Positions 55,049-63,888 of a stretch of 64,000 nucleotides of DNA are shown piece after piece. Source of the DNA: Spirosoma terrae. Lineage in GTDB: Bacteria; Bacteroidota; Bacteroidia; Cytophagales; Spirosomataceae. Each line of letters opens with the position of its first letter. Positions within the stretch are counted from its first letter, which is position 1. The stretch lies in NCBI RefSeq assembly GCF_010435915.1, contig NZ_JAAFZH010000007.1:186001-250000 (forward strand). The letters run 5' to 3'. A program made the translations under genes and the position numbers. The notes under the pieces were generated by a model that searched no databases, was not told the DNA's origin, and was given only the letters and a program-made list of their open reading frames with translations.

Positions 55049-56178
55049 ATGTCCTGCTCTGCGCGAATATCACACGCAGGTACATACACAAGAATCAATT
55101 TTGTTGCCAAAAATTTTAAAAGAATATAATTATATAACGGCACATCGGTTTTTAGGCCAAAAACGAAACATTTAGTCACAATTATCTTATTTACATATAT
55201 ATTATATTGAACAATCAACATATATCCAAGACTTACCTCAAGGTTTGGCATCTTAATTGTTGATTAATTTTAAACAACCTTTTACTATATTTATTAGTAA
55301 ACTAATTATAAATGAAAAATTACACTATCTACTTCTAACAATAGTAATCCAGTAGGTTGATCGGACTATATACATACTGGTTATGCGGTAAACTTTTTAC
55401 CAATCGAATCCTTTGTCATTGTCGAATTTCATAGCGAAAACTTCGTCGCCCCACACTGATAGGCTAAGCAACAATAGCCTAATTCCATCTCCCTCCCCTG
55501 CGGCTAAGTCTGTTATTTTACGAGATGGTGAAAACCGTCAGGATGAGGTTTTAGCTCTATCGTTTTAATATGGCAGTATTTTCGAGAATCAGATGTAAAT
55601 GGGTTTCAAATGGGCCTTTTTCTCCCCCAAGCCCCTAAAGTCGAGTTCAGCTACATGATCCAAAACCCAAATAGGCTTGTCTTTGGCTCATGTATTGTTT
55701 AGTATAGATTCATTTAGCGGCCTGTGCGAATTTGGGCCACTAAGAGATCGTATTCGATCCTGCATGGGCCTACACGTAGCGCCTGATTAAGGAAAGAACC
55801 ACAAATTGATCTACGGACAAAACGGATAAATTGCTAGCGCGAAAACGTAGCCGGGCCAGAATCAGGTAAGCTTGGTTTTTAAGGCAATTACGATCGTCAA
55901 ACCGTTGCCGTTTAGGGAAACAGGGCGAAAATGTCGTAGATTTGTGCTAGAAGATGAGCAGGAAAAGCCCGATTATGTAAACCAGGTACCTTTACGCACT
56001 CAATCGAGCGTCAGTTTCCAACCAGGAAAACCTAACTTTTCTTAAATTATTTGCATAAATAACCACGGCTGGCAAATCATTCGTTATTTTGTATAGTTTA
56101 CTTTAAAAAGACACTGGCTATTGGTCGTTAACTTCTATTTTGTTCATTAACTTCTAAAAGTCAGCGTTCCTGTGAAGC
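55049..56178. other. 1.1-kb AT-rich region without genes
   Basis: No reading frame worth noting, terminator or repeat was found. Bases 55080-55330 are strikingly AT-rich and probably contain the promoter of the giant surface gene (start 55048, reading left). The rest could be decayed coding sequence, but I recognise nothing in it. No inverted repeats of a mobile element are visible. Confidence 0.55.
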
Positions 56179-56907
56179 ATGAGGCAATCGCTAATACATC
56201 TTGTTCTGGGAGTAAGCCTGATTCTCTTGTCGGGCCTTTTTACATCTACATTTGCTCAGGGGCAAGACCGGCAGGTGACATTTACCGGATTCCTGACTGG
56301 CGGGAAAACGAATGAACCGCTACCTGGTGCCTACATTTACATCCCGAAAGCAGGTCGGGGCGTATTGTCGGCTCCTAATGGCTATTTTGCATTACCCGTC
56401 TTTCCCGGCGACAGTATCATCTTTAGTTACGTCGGTTACAAAACGCAATATCACATTATTCCAACCCGGCTGGCCGACCTCACGTACTCGGCGGTAGTTG
56501 CGCTTCAGGAGGATGTAAAAACACTGGCCGAAGTTAAAGTCTATCCCTATGCCACAGAGGAATTGTTTAAAGAAGCCTTTGTCAATCTAAAGTTACCAGA
56601 CGAAAAAGAGCGGGAAAACCTGGCCCGAAATACCAGCCCCGAAGCCATTATGCGTCAGGCGGCCACAATGCCAATGGGCGCGCTGGCCAATCACCAGAAT
56701 TTTGTAAATCAGCAGTTTTTCGGCCGCGAATCGGTCGTGGGCCGCAGTCAGGCCACCACGTTCTCGTTCACGAATCCGTTCGCCTGGGCTAACTTTATCC
56801 GATCAGTCAAACGGGGAGAGCTAAGTAATAAAGAATGGCGTAGCGAGGTTAACAAAGCTCCGCGCGAAAACGTATCAAGGAAAGATCTTCTTCAATCGAA
56901 CGATTAG
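56179..56907 (+). CDS. Secreted carboxypeptidase-regulatory-like domain protein
   Basis: A 242-residue protein with a signal peptide (about 26 residues, ending STFAQ) and one CarboxypepD_reg-like beta-sandwich (about residues 32-110): 'FTGFLTGGKTNEPLPGAYIYIPKAGRGVLSAPNGYFALPVFPGDSIIFSYVGYKTQ', the domain that also precedes TonB-dependent SusC receptors. The last 120 residues are helical and rich in Asn, Gln and Arg; no family. It lacks a receptor barrel. It is convergent with lpxH and separated by a 32-bp palindrome. Confidence 0.85.
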   Translation: MRQSLIHLVLGVSLILLSGLFTSTFAQGQDRQVTFTGFLTGGKTNEPLPGAYIYIPKAGRGVLSAPNGYFALPVFPGDSIIFSYVGYKTQYHIIPTRLADLTYSAVVALQEDVKTLAEVKVYPYATEELFKEAFVNLKLPDEKERENLARNTSPEAIMRQAATMPMGALANHQNFVNQQFFGRESVVGRSQATTFSFTNPFAWANFIRSVKRGELSNKEWRSEVNKAPRENVSRKDLLQSND

Positions 56908-56911
56908 ATGA

Positions 56912-56943
56912 CTGCTACGTTCCAGCTAGCTGGAACGTAGCAG
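56912..56943. terminator. 32-bp perfect palindrome between convergent genes
   Basis: CTGCTACGTTCCAGCT is followed directly by its reverse complement (56912-56927 and 56928-56943), with no loop base. It lies 4 bp after the 56179 gene stop and 1 bp before the lpxH-like stop. A T-run is missing, so it is a two-way stem-loop terminator or an RNA end-protection structure. Confidence 0.75.
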
Positions 56944-56944
56944 C

Positions 56945-57730
56945 TTACCCATCTATTGGCCATTTTTTCAGCTGGGTCGTTTCTCCGTCAAATACAGCAT
57001 ACGTTTTTGCCGATACCCATTCGCCTAAATTGATATACCGGCTATTCCTGGAAACAGCCAAATCTAAAGGCAGATGACGGTGGCCAAAAATGTAGAAATC
57101 GTGATGTACACGCGCTTCTACTTCACGGCAATATTGCATTAACCACTCCCGATCCTCGCCCAGGAAATTCTCCTCTCCTTTTTCCTGATTGCTAATCCGA
57201 CTCCGGCGCGACCAGGCCTGCGCTATACCAATACCGAGGTCAGGATGTACAAACCGGAACAGACGCATAGCCAGTTTGCTTTCAAAAACACGCTTTAACT
57301 TTTTATAGGTATAATCGCCCGGCCCCAGCCCATCGCCATGACCGATCAAAAAGCGCTTATCACCAATATCGTAAGCGCGCGGGTTTCGATAAACCGGAAT
57401 TCCCATTTCCTGCGTGAAATACGAATCCATCCACATGTCATGGTTGCCGGTAAACAATACAATGGGCAGACCAGCATCTGTTAATTCAGCTAGTTTTCCC
57501 TGCAACCGGATAAACCCTTTTGGAATACTACGTTTGTATTCGAACCAAAAGTCGAAAACATCACCTACCAGAAAAATAATACTGGCATCGTGCCGAACGG
57601 TATCGAGCCAATCGACAACGGCCCGTTCGCGCAGACGACTCTGTTCTGGAGAAGGAGTACCTAGATGGAAGTCAGAAGCAAAATAAGCCTTACGGCCAGG
57701 AGTAAGCGGAATAATCTCGATATCAGGCAT
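56945..57730 (-). CDS. lpxH: UDP-2,3-diacylglucosamine diphosphatase-like phosphoesterase
   Basis: A 261-residue calcineurin-type metallophosphoesterase. The five motifs of the family are present: 'YFASDFHLGTPS' (Asp-x-His), 'IFLVGDVFDFWFEYKRS' (Gly-Asp), 'VLFTGNHDMWM' (Gly-Asn-His-Asp), 'FLIGHGDGLGPGDY' (Gly-His-Gly-Asp-Gly) and 'FIFGHRHLPLDL'-type Gly-His-x-His ('YIFGHRHLP'). 'FDFWFEY' and 'GDGLGPGDYTYK' match LpxH, which removes UMP in lipid A synthesis. No membrane segment. It is divergent from the OmpA gene. Confidence 0.88.
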   Translation of the reverse strand: MPDIEIIPLTPGRKAYFASDFHLGTPSPEQSRLRERAVVDWLDTVRHDASIIFLVGDVFDFWFEYKRSIPKGFIRLQGKLAELTDAGLPIVLFTGNHDMWMDSYFTQEMGIPVYRNPRAYDIGDKRFLIGHGDGLGPGDYTYKKLKRVFESKLAMRLFRFVHPDLGIGIAQAWSRRSRISNQEKGEENFLGEDREWLMQYCREVEARVHHDFYIFGHRHLPLDLAVSRNSRYINLGEWVSAKTYAVFDGETTQLKKWPIDG

Positions 57731-57867
57731 GCATACGTCAATTCGCCCGTAAAACTACATAATCCATACCGTTTGCTCACTCATCAGTTACCGTTCACTC
57801 AGTGAACAACGACCAATGTGTTCAAAAAAAGCATCTTTGTTTATAGTGAACCTTAATCTCTACTCGT

Positions 57868-59283
57868 ATGAAAATGCGTTTAATGACCATTGGCCTGTGC
57901 TGCAGTAGCGCGTTAAACGTTCAGGCGCAGGTAACCATATCCAATCCCGGCAGAGTTGTGGAACGTAACGTCGAGTATCGGGCCAACAGCAAAATTGATC
58001 AGGGAATCAATAAAGGGCTGGATAAGATTGAAGATGGCGTAATGGGTATTTTCAAGAAAAAAGACAAATCCAAAGCGCCCCAAACACCCCAGTCCACTAA
58101 TCCTCCGACCGACACTCCCAATGATAGTCAAGCCGATAATTCCGGAAATCCAACCGACACGCCAAACCGGGCAGGCGGCAGCACCGATAATCGATCCGAC
58201 AACGCCAACGCGGCTGTCAGCAAAACACCGGCCTCGCTAAAATCGTACAGCAAATTCGACTTCGTACCGGGCGAAAAAGTGATCGCTATAGAAGACTTTA
58301 TGCAGGATGCAATAGGCGATTTCCCGGCAAAATGGAATTCCAGCGGCTCCGGCGAGGTAGTTACTATCGACGGCAAACCCGGACATTGGCTGATGCTATC
58401 AAAGCAGGGTGAATACCTGCCAGAGTTCATTAACAGCCTTCCAGAAAATTTTACGTTACAATTCGACTTAGCCGCCAACGAAAAGTTCAGCTTCTATTCC
58501 ACCTATCTTTTTGTAAATATGGTTGCTATGACTAATCCGGCCAAAGAGTTTACGAAATGGGGGCGTTTTCCGCAACCTACCGACGGGGTGCGGGTTGGTC
58601 TGCATCCGCAGAATGCCGGAAGTTCTGGTCAGACTGGCATAACGCAATTTATTACGTATACCAAGGGCGATGAACTGATGAAAAACGAAACCGATCAGCG
58701 GGCGTTCAATACAACCAATCATAACGTAGTGAAAGTATCGATGTGGCGACAAAAACAGCGACTGCGGGTATATGTCGATGAAAGCAAAATCTGGGACATT
58801 CCGCGCGCTTTTCAGCCGGGTGTTACGTACAATGGTGTGGTGCTTTCAACCGCCGATATGCACAACGATCTGGATCGATACTACGTTGGCAATCTCCGGC
58901 TGGCCATTGGTGCGCCCGATACCCGTAACAAACTCCTGACAGAAGGCAAATTTGTTACTCACGGCATTTTATTTGACACCAATTCCGACAAAATCAAGCC
59001 CGAATCATACGGGGCCCTGAAAGATATTGCGAACGTACTGACGGAGAATGTCGACGTAAAAGTACGTATTGTCGGGCATACCGATTCGGATGGCGACGAT
59101 GCGTCTAATTTGGCATTATCTCAAAAAAGAGCCCTGGCGGTAAAGACAGAGCTGGTTGCTACGTTCGGTCTTGATGGCAGCCGAATGGAAACCGATGGTA
59201 AAGGCGAGTCCCAACCCGCCGAACCCAATACGAGCGCAACCGGTAAGGCCAATAACCGCCGTGTGGAGTTCATCAAGCTGTAA
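57868..59283 (+). CDS. OmpA-family protein with lectin-like middle domain
   Basis: A 471-residue outer-membrane/periplasmic protein. A signal peptide (about 20 residues, ending NVQAQ) is followed by a short helix and an Asn/Asp/Thr-rich linker (about residues 65-120), a beta-sandwich-like domain (about 125-345, 'FDFVPGEKVIAIEDFMQDAIGDFPAKWNSSGSGEVVTIDGKPGHWLML') of concanavalin type, and a C-terminal OmpA peptidoglycan-binding domain (about 360-471): 'DTNSDKIKPESYGALKDIANVL', 'VRIVGHTDSDGDDASNLALSQKRALAVK', 'NRRVEF'. The OmpA part binds peptidoglycan. Confidence 0.9.
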   Translation: MKMRLMTIGLCCSSALNVQAQVTISNPGRVVERNVEYRANSKIDQGINKGLDKIEDGVMGIFKKKDKSKAPQTPQSTNPPTDTPNDSQADNSGNPTDTPNRAGGSTDNRSDNANAAVSKTPASLKSYSKFDFVPGEKVIAIEDFMQDAIGDFPAKWNSSGSGEVVTIDGKPGHWLMLSKQGEYLPEFINSLPENFTLQFDLAANEKFSFYSTYLFVNMVAMTNPAKEFTKWGRFPQPTDGVRVGLHPQNAGSSGQTGITQFITYTKGDELMKNETDQRAFNTTNHNVVKVSMWRQKQRLRVYVDESKIWDIPRAFQPGVTYNGVVLSTADMHNDLDRYYVGNLRLAIGAPDTRNKLLTEGKFVTHGILFDTNSDKIKPESYGALKDIANVLTENVDVKVRIVGHTDSDGDDASNLALSQKRALAVKTELVATFGLDGSRMETDGKGESQPAEPNTSATGKANNRRVEFIKL

Positions 59284-59331
59284 GATTGCCTAAAAACAAC
59301 GGAACGTTTAACATGGTATGTAAGAAAACGC

Positions 59332-59339
59332 TAATTTTG
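59332..59339 (+). promoter_or_regulatory. -7 promoter element of the 59359 lipoprotein gene
   Basis: TAATTTTG is an exact TAnnTTTG match 20 bp before the ATG. Confidence 0.5.
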
Positions 59340-59358
59340 GCTTTTCTCACAATAACTC

Positions 59359-60108
59359 ATGAAAATTAAATCACTGATACTGGCATTACCTGTACTGTGT
59401 TTCGCTTGCGGTACTGCTACTGACACATCCGATCCTGCTTACCAGGAAAGCGCTAGCCCAATTCTGGCTAAACGAGTAGCAGGGGTACAAACGCTGACCA
59501 GCAACGCCATTTACGATAATCCTTGCCATATTCTGGGCGAGGAGTATGTTCGTTCGGCGTTAAATCTAGACGAAAAAACCGAAATTAGTGAAGTGGCTCA
59601 GCATGATGGATGCGAGTTCGAGTGGGCTGGCAACAAAGCGCAGGTTTCCTTTAATGGGTATAAACCGTATCCTTCGATTGATTTTGCCAGCTATAATTTC
59701 GATAAACTATACCAAAATAAACCAGCGAAAGCAGCCGCTCCTGTTGTTGAGCCTACAGAAGTAGCGCCTGAAACAGAAGGAACAGCCGCAGAAACAGAAG
59801 CCCCTGGTAAAGAACACAAAGCCGAGGAGCCAAAACAATCGCACCCGTCGCCGGGCATTACGTCGGCTACCGCTCCTCATACCGAAGCGGCTGTTAGCCA
59901 GGGTTCTTTCGAGGCTGTATCTGGTATTGGCGACAAAGCTGTCTGGAACGCAACAACCGGCGCTCTGCACGTTTTGTATATTAATCACATTATCAACGTA
60001 ACGGTAGAATCGAAAGCCAAAGAAGAGGTTCGTAAAGAACAGGCGCAGAAAATTGCCGAAGTGCTCATCGAGAAAATTGCAGCTAACGAGTATACCCGTC
60101 TGCTGTAA
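59359..60108 (+). CDS. Lipoprotein of unknown function
   Basis: A 249-residue protein with a lipoprotein signal ('LILALPVLCFACG', lipid Cys17). The mature N-terminal half ('YDNPCHILGEEYVRSALNLDEKTEISEVAQHDGCEFEW') has two Cys that may form a disulfide; the middle (about residues 125-170) is a Glu/Ala/Pro/Thr-rich linker, and the end ('GDKAVWNATTGALHVLYINHIINVTVESKAKEEVRKEQAQKIAEVLIEKI') is a separate alpha/beta part. The two folded parts together resemble DUF3558-like lipoproteins. Function unknown. Own promoter and terminator. Confidence 0.82.
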   Translation: MKIKSLILALPVLCFACGTATDTSDPAYQESASPILAKRVAGVQTLTSNAIYDNPCHILGEEYVRSALNLDEKTEISEVAQHDGCEFEWAGNKAQVSFNGYKPYPSIDFASYNFDKLYQNKPAKAAAPVVEPTEVAPETEGTAAETEAPGKEHKAEEPKQSHPSPGITSATAPHTEAAVSQGSFEAVSGIGDKAVWNATTGALHVLYINHIINVTVESKAKEEVRKEQAQKIAEVLIEKIAANEYTRLL

Positions 60109-60124
60109 TTTCGTCTTATTCCAT

Positions 60125-60160
60125 AAAAAAGGCCGTTACGTGAATGTAACGGCCTTTTTT
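60125..60160 (+). terminator. Terminator after the 59359 lipoprotein gene
   Basis: A 15-bp perfect stem (60125-60139 with 60146-60160), 6-base loop and a T-run of seven. Confidence 0.92.
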
Positions 60161-60270
60161 TGTAGTATCCCTTTTCAGCGAATAGACCTACGCTACGTTC
60201 AGCCTAACCTATCAGACGGGTTTCGCTTTCATCCATTCACTACAAATACGTGATTACCAAACCAATCGCA

Positions 60271-60290
60271 TAGTATATTTGGGTATACTA
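60271..60290 (+). promoter_or_regulatory. Promoter and inverted repeat of the NarL-type regulator
   Basis: TATATTTG (60274-60281) matches TAnnTTTG. TAGTATA (60271-60277) and TATACTA (60284-60290) form a 7-bp inverted repeat with a 6-base gap that overlaps the -7 element, a typical repressor position. Confidence 0.5.
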
Positions 60291-60314
60291 CGTTAACTGA
60301 ACCCGACTCAATCT

Positions 60315-60968
60315 ATGCCTGCTCCAATACGTGTACTACTAACAGATGATCACGAAATTATTTTAGACAGCTTATCGCTTTTATTGAGCCGTATTGACGG
60401 TGTAGAGGTTGTAGGTACGCTGGTTGACAGTCGGAAGGTCATCGATTTTTTACACGTAAACGACGTCGATATTCTGTTGACAGACATGGATATGCCCGAT
60501 TTAAACGGCATCAATCTCACCTTACAGGTCCGCCAGCATTGCCCACAAATTAAAGTGCTGATGCTAACCGTTTCGGAAGATGCCAATAGCATTCGGGAAG
60601 CTTTTCGGGCTGGTATCTCGGGCTACGTTATGAAAAAAGCCGGAAAGGCGGAACTGGAGAAAGCACTACGTACCATTGCGCGGGGCGACAAATATTTTTC
60701 CGAGTCGGTTATGACACAACTCGTTGCCTTACCTATGGAACCAGTTCGGGTTGCCGACGAAGCCCCGGCTCCGCTGGCTCCGTTGACTGATCGGGAACTT
60801 GAAATTATTCGGTTAATTGCTCAGGAGCTTTCCACCAACGCGATTGCCGACATGTTATTCATCAGTCCAGGAACCGTAGAAACGCACCGTCATAATATCT
60901 TACGTAAACTGGGTGTCAAGAACTCGATTGGCATTATTAAATATGCCCTGCGTCATGGACTAATTTAG
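60315..60968 (+). CDS. NarL/FixJ-family response regulator
   Basis: A 217-residue regulator. The receiver (residues 5-120) has the acidic pair D11-D12, phosphoacceptor D57 in 'ILLTDMDMPDLNG', and Lys in 'GYVMKKAGK'; the C-terminal LuxR-type helix-turn-helix (about 155-217) reads 'LTDRELEIIRLIAQELSTNAIADMLFISPGTVETHRHNILRKLGVKN'. The TPR-type HisKA_3 kinase at 61581 is of the class that pairs with NarL regulators and lies only 0.6 kb away on the other strand, so I infer that they are partners. Confidence 0.93.
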   Translation: MPAPIRVLLTDDHEIILDSLSLLLSRIDGVEVVGTLVDSRKVIDFLHVNDVDILLTDMDMPDLNGINLTLQVRQHCPQIKVLMLTVSEDANSIREAFRAGISGYVMKKAGKAELEKALRTIARGDKYFSESVMTQLVALPMEPVRVADEAPAPLAPLTDRELEIIRLIAQELSTNAIADMLFISPGTVETHRHNILRKLGVKNSIGIIKYALRHGLI

Positions 60969-60999
60969 TCTTTCAGTAAACAACACCTTCCCTACCCTA

Positions 61000-61584
61000 A
61001 TGGCAATCCTCTCTACTATTTCCCGCGAATTGACCTGGTTGCAGAACACGCTTCAGTTCTACAAAAAACATTTTTTAGCGCTACTAAGCCTTGGCCTGGT
61101 AGCAGCCTTAGGAAGAGTCATTCAGCTTGGCGCATTCGGCGAAATCACTACGTCGTTTCATATACTTCTGGAAGTAGTAATAGAGTCGGCGCGTCTCCTT
61201 TTATTCGTATACGTATTGGGTTTGGCCAACGTAAAAAAAGGTGCTTCCCGTATTAAACACCTATTTACCCAGAAAGAAAATCGAAAGCAGAGTTGGCAGT
61301 CAGCTCTCCGCCGATTCCGGCAACAATGGCCTTCAGTTTTATTAAATCTTGCCGTGTTTTCCGGTATTGCCTATTCAATCAATCACCTGATTGATTTAGT
61401 AGCTTATGAAACGTGTTTGTTTTTTACCTTGAAACAAGACGGACTTATAGCGAATACGGCATCAGAATGGACAATTTTACTCTTTTTCAAAAATCTATCC
61501 GTAATTCCATTTACGTTGACTTTCGAGGCTATTTTTCTGCTTTGGATCACCGATAAACTACAACGTACACCTGCTATCGACTAG
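61000..61584 (+). CDS. Membrane protein of unknown function
   Basis: A 194-residue protein with about four membrane segments (about residues 25-45, 55-77, 112-135, 155-185) and a basic cytoplasmic loop ('KKGASRIKHLFTQKENRKQSWQSALRRFRQQW'). I recognise no family. It follows the NarL-type regulator by 31 bp in the same direction and ends 4 bp inside the stop of the convergent kinase gene. Confidence 0.7.
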   Translation: MAILSTISRELTWLQNTLQFYKKHFLALLSLGLVAALGRVIQLGAFGEITTSFHILLEVVIESARLLLFVYVLGLANVKKGASRIKHLFTQKENRKQSWQSALRRFRQQWPSVLLNLAVFSGIAYSINHLIDLVAYETCLFFTLKQDGLIANTASEWTILLFFKNLSVIPFTLTFEAIFLLWITDKLQRTPAID

Positions 61585-63650
61585 CCAGGTTGGGGAATCT
61601 GAATATCGACCAACGTACCGCCCTGCTCACGATTCGAAAGATGATACGTCCCGCCTAGTCGCTCAAGCCGGGAATGAATGTTCGTAAACCCGATTCCTGG
61701 TTCTGCCTTACCGGCCTGAATCCCCTGGCCATCATCCTCAACGGTCAGCGTTATACAACCGTTCTTCCTCAGCAACGTAATAGCAGCCTGACGGGCTCGG
61801 GCGTGTTTAAGTATATTGTTGACCAGTTCCAACGTAATGGCATACAATTCATGAGCGGTTTTACCCCGTACCTCTTCCCCGGATTCATGAACATCGACAA
61901 TAAACCGGGTTCGATTCTGCACATTCAACGTTTCTGTCAGTTTGATCAACGCAGCCTGCAGCCCCTGCTTTTCCAGTATTTCAGGCATCAGATTATGGGA
62001 AATGGCCCGGATATCGTCGTACACCTCGCCCATATGATTCACCAATCGGGTATGCTCTTCCAGCTGATCGCTATCAAACTGAGACGTATCAAAGGCTTCG
62101 AATCGCCATTTCAAGGCCGATACCTTGGCAGCCACACTATCGTGGAGTTCGCTGGCTACGCGCTTGCGTTCGATGGTTTGCCCGCGATACAAAGCTGATT
62201 CGATTTCTGCATTTTTTTGCGCTAATTCGTCGTTCCGTATCCGCAAACGGCGGTTATTCCAGACAACGAACCCCGCCAGAACAGCCACCAAAACCAACGT
62301 AACCAACAGCAGATTACGGGTTTGCGACAGATTATCATTTTCTAAGGATTGAATACGGGCCTGCTGATGAGCCTGTTGTAGTCGGGCAGCCTGCTGTTTT
62401 TTTTCAAAATCGTAGGTCATGCTGGCAACCGTTGCTTTTTGCATCGCTTCTTCGTTCAGCATCGTATCGGCCTCGGCCTTGTATCGCTTGAAATAATACA
62501 AAGCCCTGGCTGGTTGTTTCAGCTTATCATAAGCTTCAGCCAATTGTCGGAGATACTCGGTGCGTTCAGGGCGCATTTCCCGAATAGGCTCCGTCCAGAG
62601 CAATCCGGCCTTCGCATAGGTAATAGTTTGGTTATATTGTTTCAGAGCCAGATAGATTCTGCCAAAATTGGCCTGAGCATTGTGCTCCATAACCGCCTGC
62701 GTTTTCTCGACCGTATTACGATACGTCTGGCCCGATAGGCGGGTGTATTCCAGGGCTTTATTGTATTGTTTCAACTGGCTATACATCCGCCCAACCGCCC
62801 CGTAAGCTCGCGCCAGACTGGCGGGTACGTACGGATGCTGGTAGGCTTCAACTTGGTCAAGATAAAGCGAAAGCGCCTGTTCATACATTCCTTTCCGCTC
62901 AAAAATCTCCCCTTTCTTACCAGCCAGAAAGACCCTAACCATTCTATCATTTAGCCGATCCGCCACTTGTTGCGCTTCGTCGAAACAGGCCATTGCTTCA
63001 GCGTAGCGATTGAGTTTTACGTAGGCCGCCCCCAGGTTAGGAAGAGTAGCCCGCAAACTCTTCCAGTCCTGAATCGATTCCTGAATACGCCGGGTACGTA
63101 GCCAAAGATTAATGGCATCTACGTATTGCCCCTCTCCCATTTTCAGTATGGCCATCTCATTCAGAACCTGCGCTTCCCACTGCCGGTCCGAAGCCTGACG
63201 CATTTTTTGCAAGGCTTTCTCCAGCAGCAATCGGGCTTCGGGCAGTTTGCTCATAATATTCTCATAGAGTTGCGCCCGGCGCAGATAGACCTGCCCTTCC
63301 AGCGACCGATTATGACTCGTAAAAGCCAGTTTCAGGGCCGTATCCAGTTGCGCATGAGCGGCTCGGGTATCCGATAAGTAATCGGCTTCAATACGGGCTA
63401 AAGCCAATCGAGCTCTGATCTCACCCGCCGGAAAGTTGACCTGACGAGCCGTAATCAATGCTTGCTGAAGCGTTTGCCGCGCCAGCGAATCGTACCCATT
63501 CCACCATAGATTGGTAGCCAGCTCATGCATGGTTTTTACCCGATTGCTATCTGGCGGCATCCCCGTCAGTTGCCGACGTAACGAGTCGATCGTTACGTTC
63601 TGAGCCAGCGTAACGCTGGCAGTTAGAAAGAGGAGAAGAAGAGAGCGCAT
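61581..63650 (-). CDS. TPR-containing sensor histidine kinase (HisKA_3)
   Basis: A 689-residue kinase of the NarX/DesK type with a large periplasmic TPR sensor. A signal peptide (MRSLLLLFLTASVTLAQ) is followed by about ten TPR-type repeats (about residues 25-420), one membrane segment (about 445-465), and the HisKA_3 motif 'ERKRVASELHDSVAAKVSALKW' with phosphoacceptor His503, 'LELVNNILKHARARQ' and 'GIGFTNIHSRLERLGG' in the ATPase. The frame extends to 63686, but the signal peptide shows the start is 63650. It overlaps the convergent membrane-protein gene by 4 bp. The NarL-type regulator at 60315 is the likely partner. Confidence 0.92.
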   Translation of the reverse strand: MRSLLLLFLTASVTLAQNVTIDSLRRQLTGMPPDSNRVKTMHELATNLWWNGYDSLARQTLQQALITARQVNFPAGEIRARLALARIEADYLSDTRAAHAQLDTALKLAFTSHNRSLEGQVYLRRAQLYENIMSKLPEARLLLEKALQKMRQASDRQWEAQVLNEMAILKMGEGQYVDAINLWLRTRRIQESIQDWKSLRATLPNLGAAYVKLNRYAEAMACFDEAQQVADRLNDRMVRVFLAGKKGEIFERKGMYEQALSLYLDQVEAYQHPYVPASLARAYGAVGRMYSQLKQYNKALEYTRLSGQTYRNTVEKTQAVMEHNAQANFGRIYLALKQYNQTITYAKAGLLWTEPIREMRPERTEYLRQLAEAYDKLKQPARALYYFKRYKAEADTMLNEEAMQKATVASMTYDFEKKQQAARLQQAHQQARIQSLENDNLSQTRNLLLVTLVLVAVLAGFVVWNNRRLRIRNDELAQKNAEIESALYRGQTIERKRVASELHDSVAAKVSALKWRFEAFDTSQFDSDQLEEHTRLVNHMGEVYDDIRAISHNLMPEILEKQGLQAALIKLTETLNVQNRTRFIVDVHESGEEVRGKTAHELYAITLELVNNILKHARARQAAITLLRKNGCITLTVEDDGQGIQAGKAEPGIGFTNIHSRLERLGGTYHLSNREQGGTLVDIQIPQPG

Positions 63651-63699
63651 TACGTAGTAAATCCAGAGCCTCACATAAACTAGCAAGCCAGAAAACGCT

Positions 63700-63753
63700 C
63701 AAAAGTATAACCATAAAATACTCATAACCAAAGACCTGTATAAAAATACAGGT
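63700..63753 (-). promoter_or_regulatory. Promoter and palindromic operator of the TPR-kinase
   Basis: On the minus strand, TACTTTTG (63700-63707) is an exact -7 match and a TTG at 63729-63731 lies 21 bp upstream as -33. Directly upstream of the -33 is a perfect palindrome, ACCTGTAT-N4-ATACAGGT (63734-63753), typical in size and place for an activator or repressor dimer. Confidence 0.6.
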
Positions 63754-63888
63754 TTTCCTATAGAGCGAAAATATAGGTTCCCCTACTACAGATTCAGGGC
63801 ATTCCCCGATTTCCTGCCGACCCGCCACCTGCCAACTTTGTATCAGTCAAAACGACAACAGTTTTCACTCCAATATATACCCTACATC

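Noticed and set aside
55740-56040. Possible transposase remnant
   Set aside because: Translated pieces in several frames gave short fragments without a recognisable transposase motif and no flanking inverted repeats.
63547-63828. 93-residue minus-strand frame at the start of the TPR-kinase
   Set aside because: Different frame over the kinase signal peptide and its promoter.
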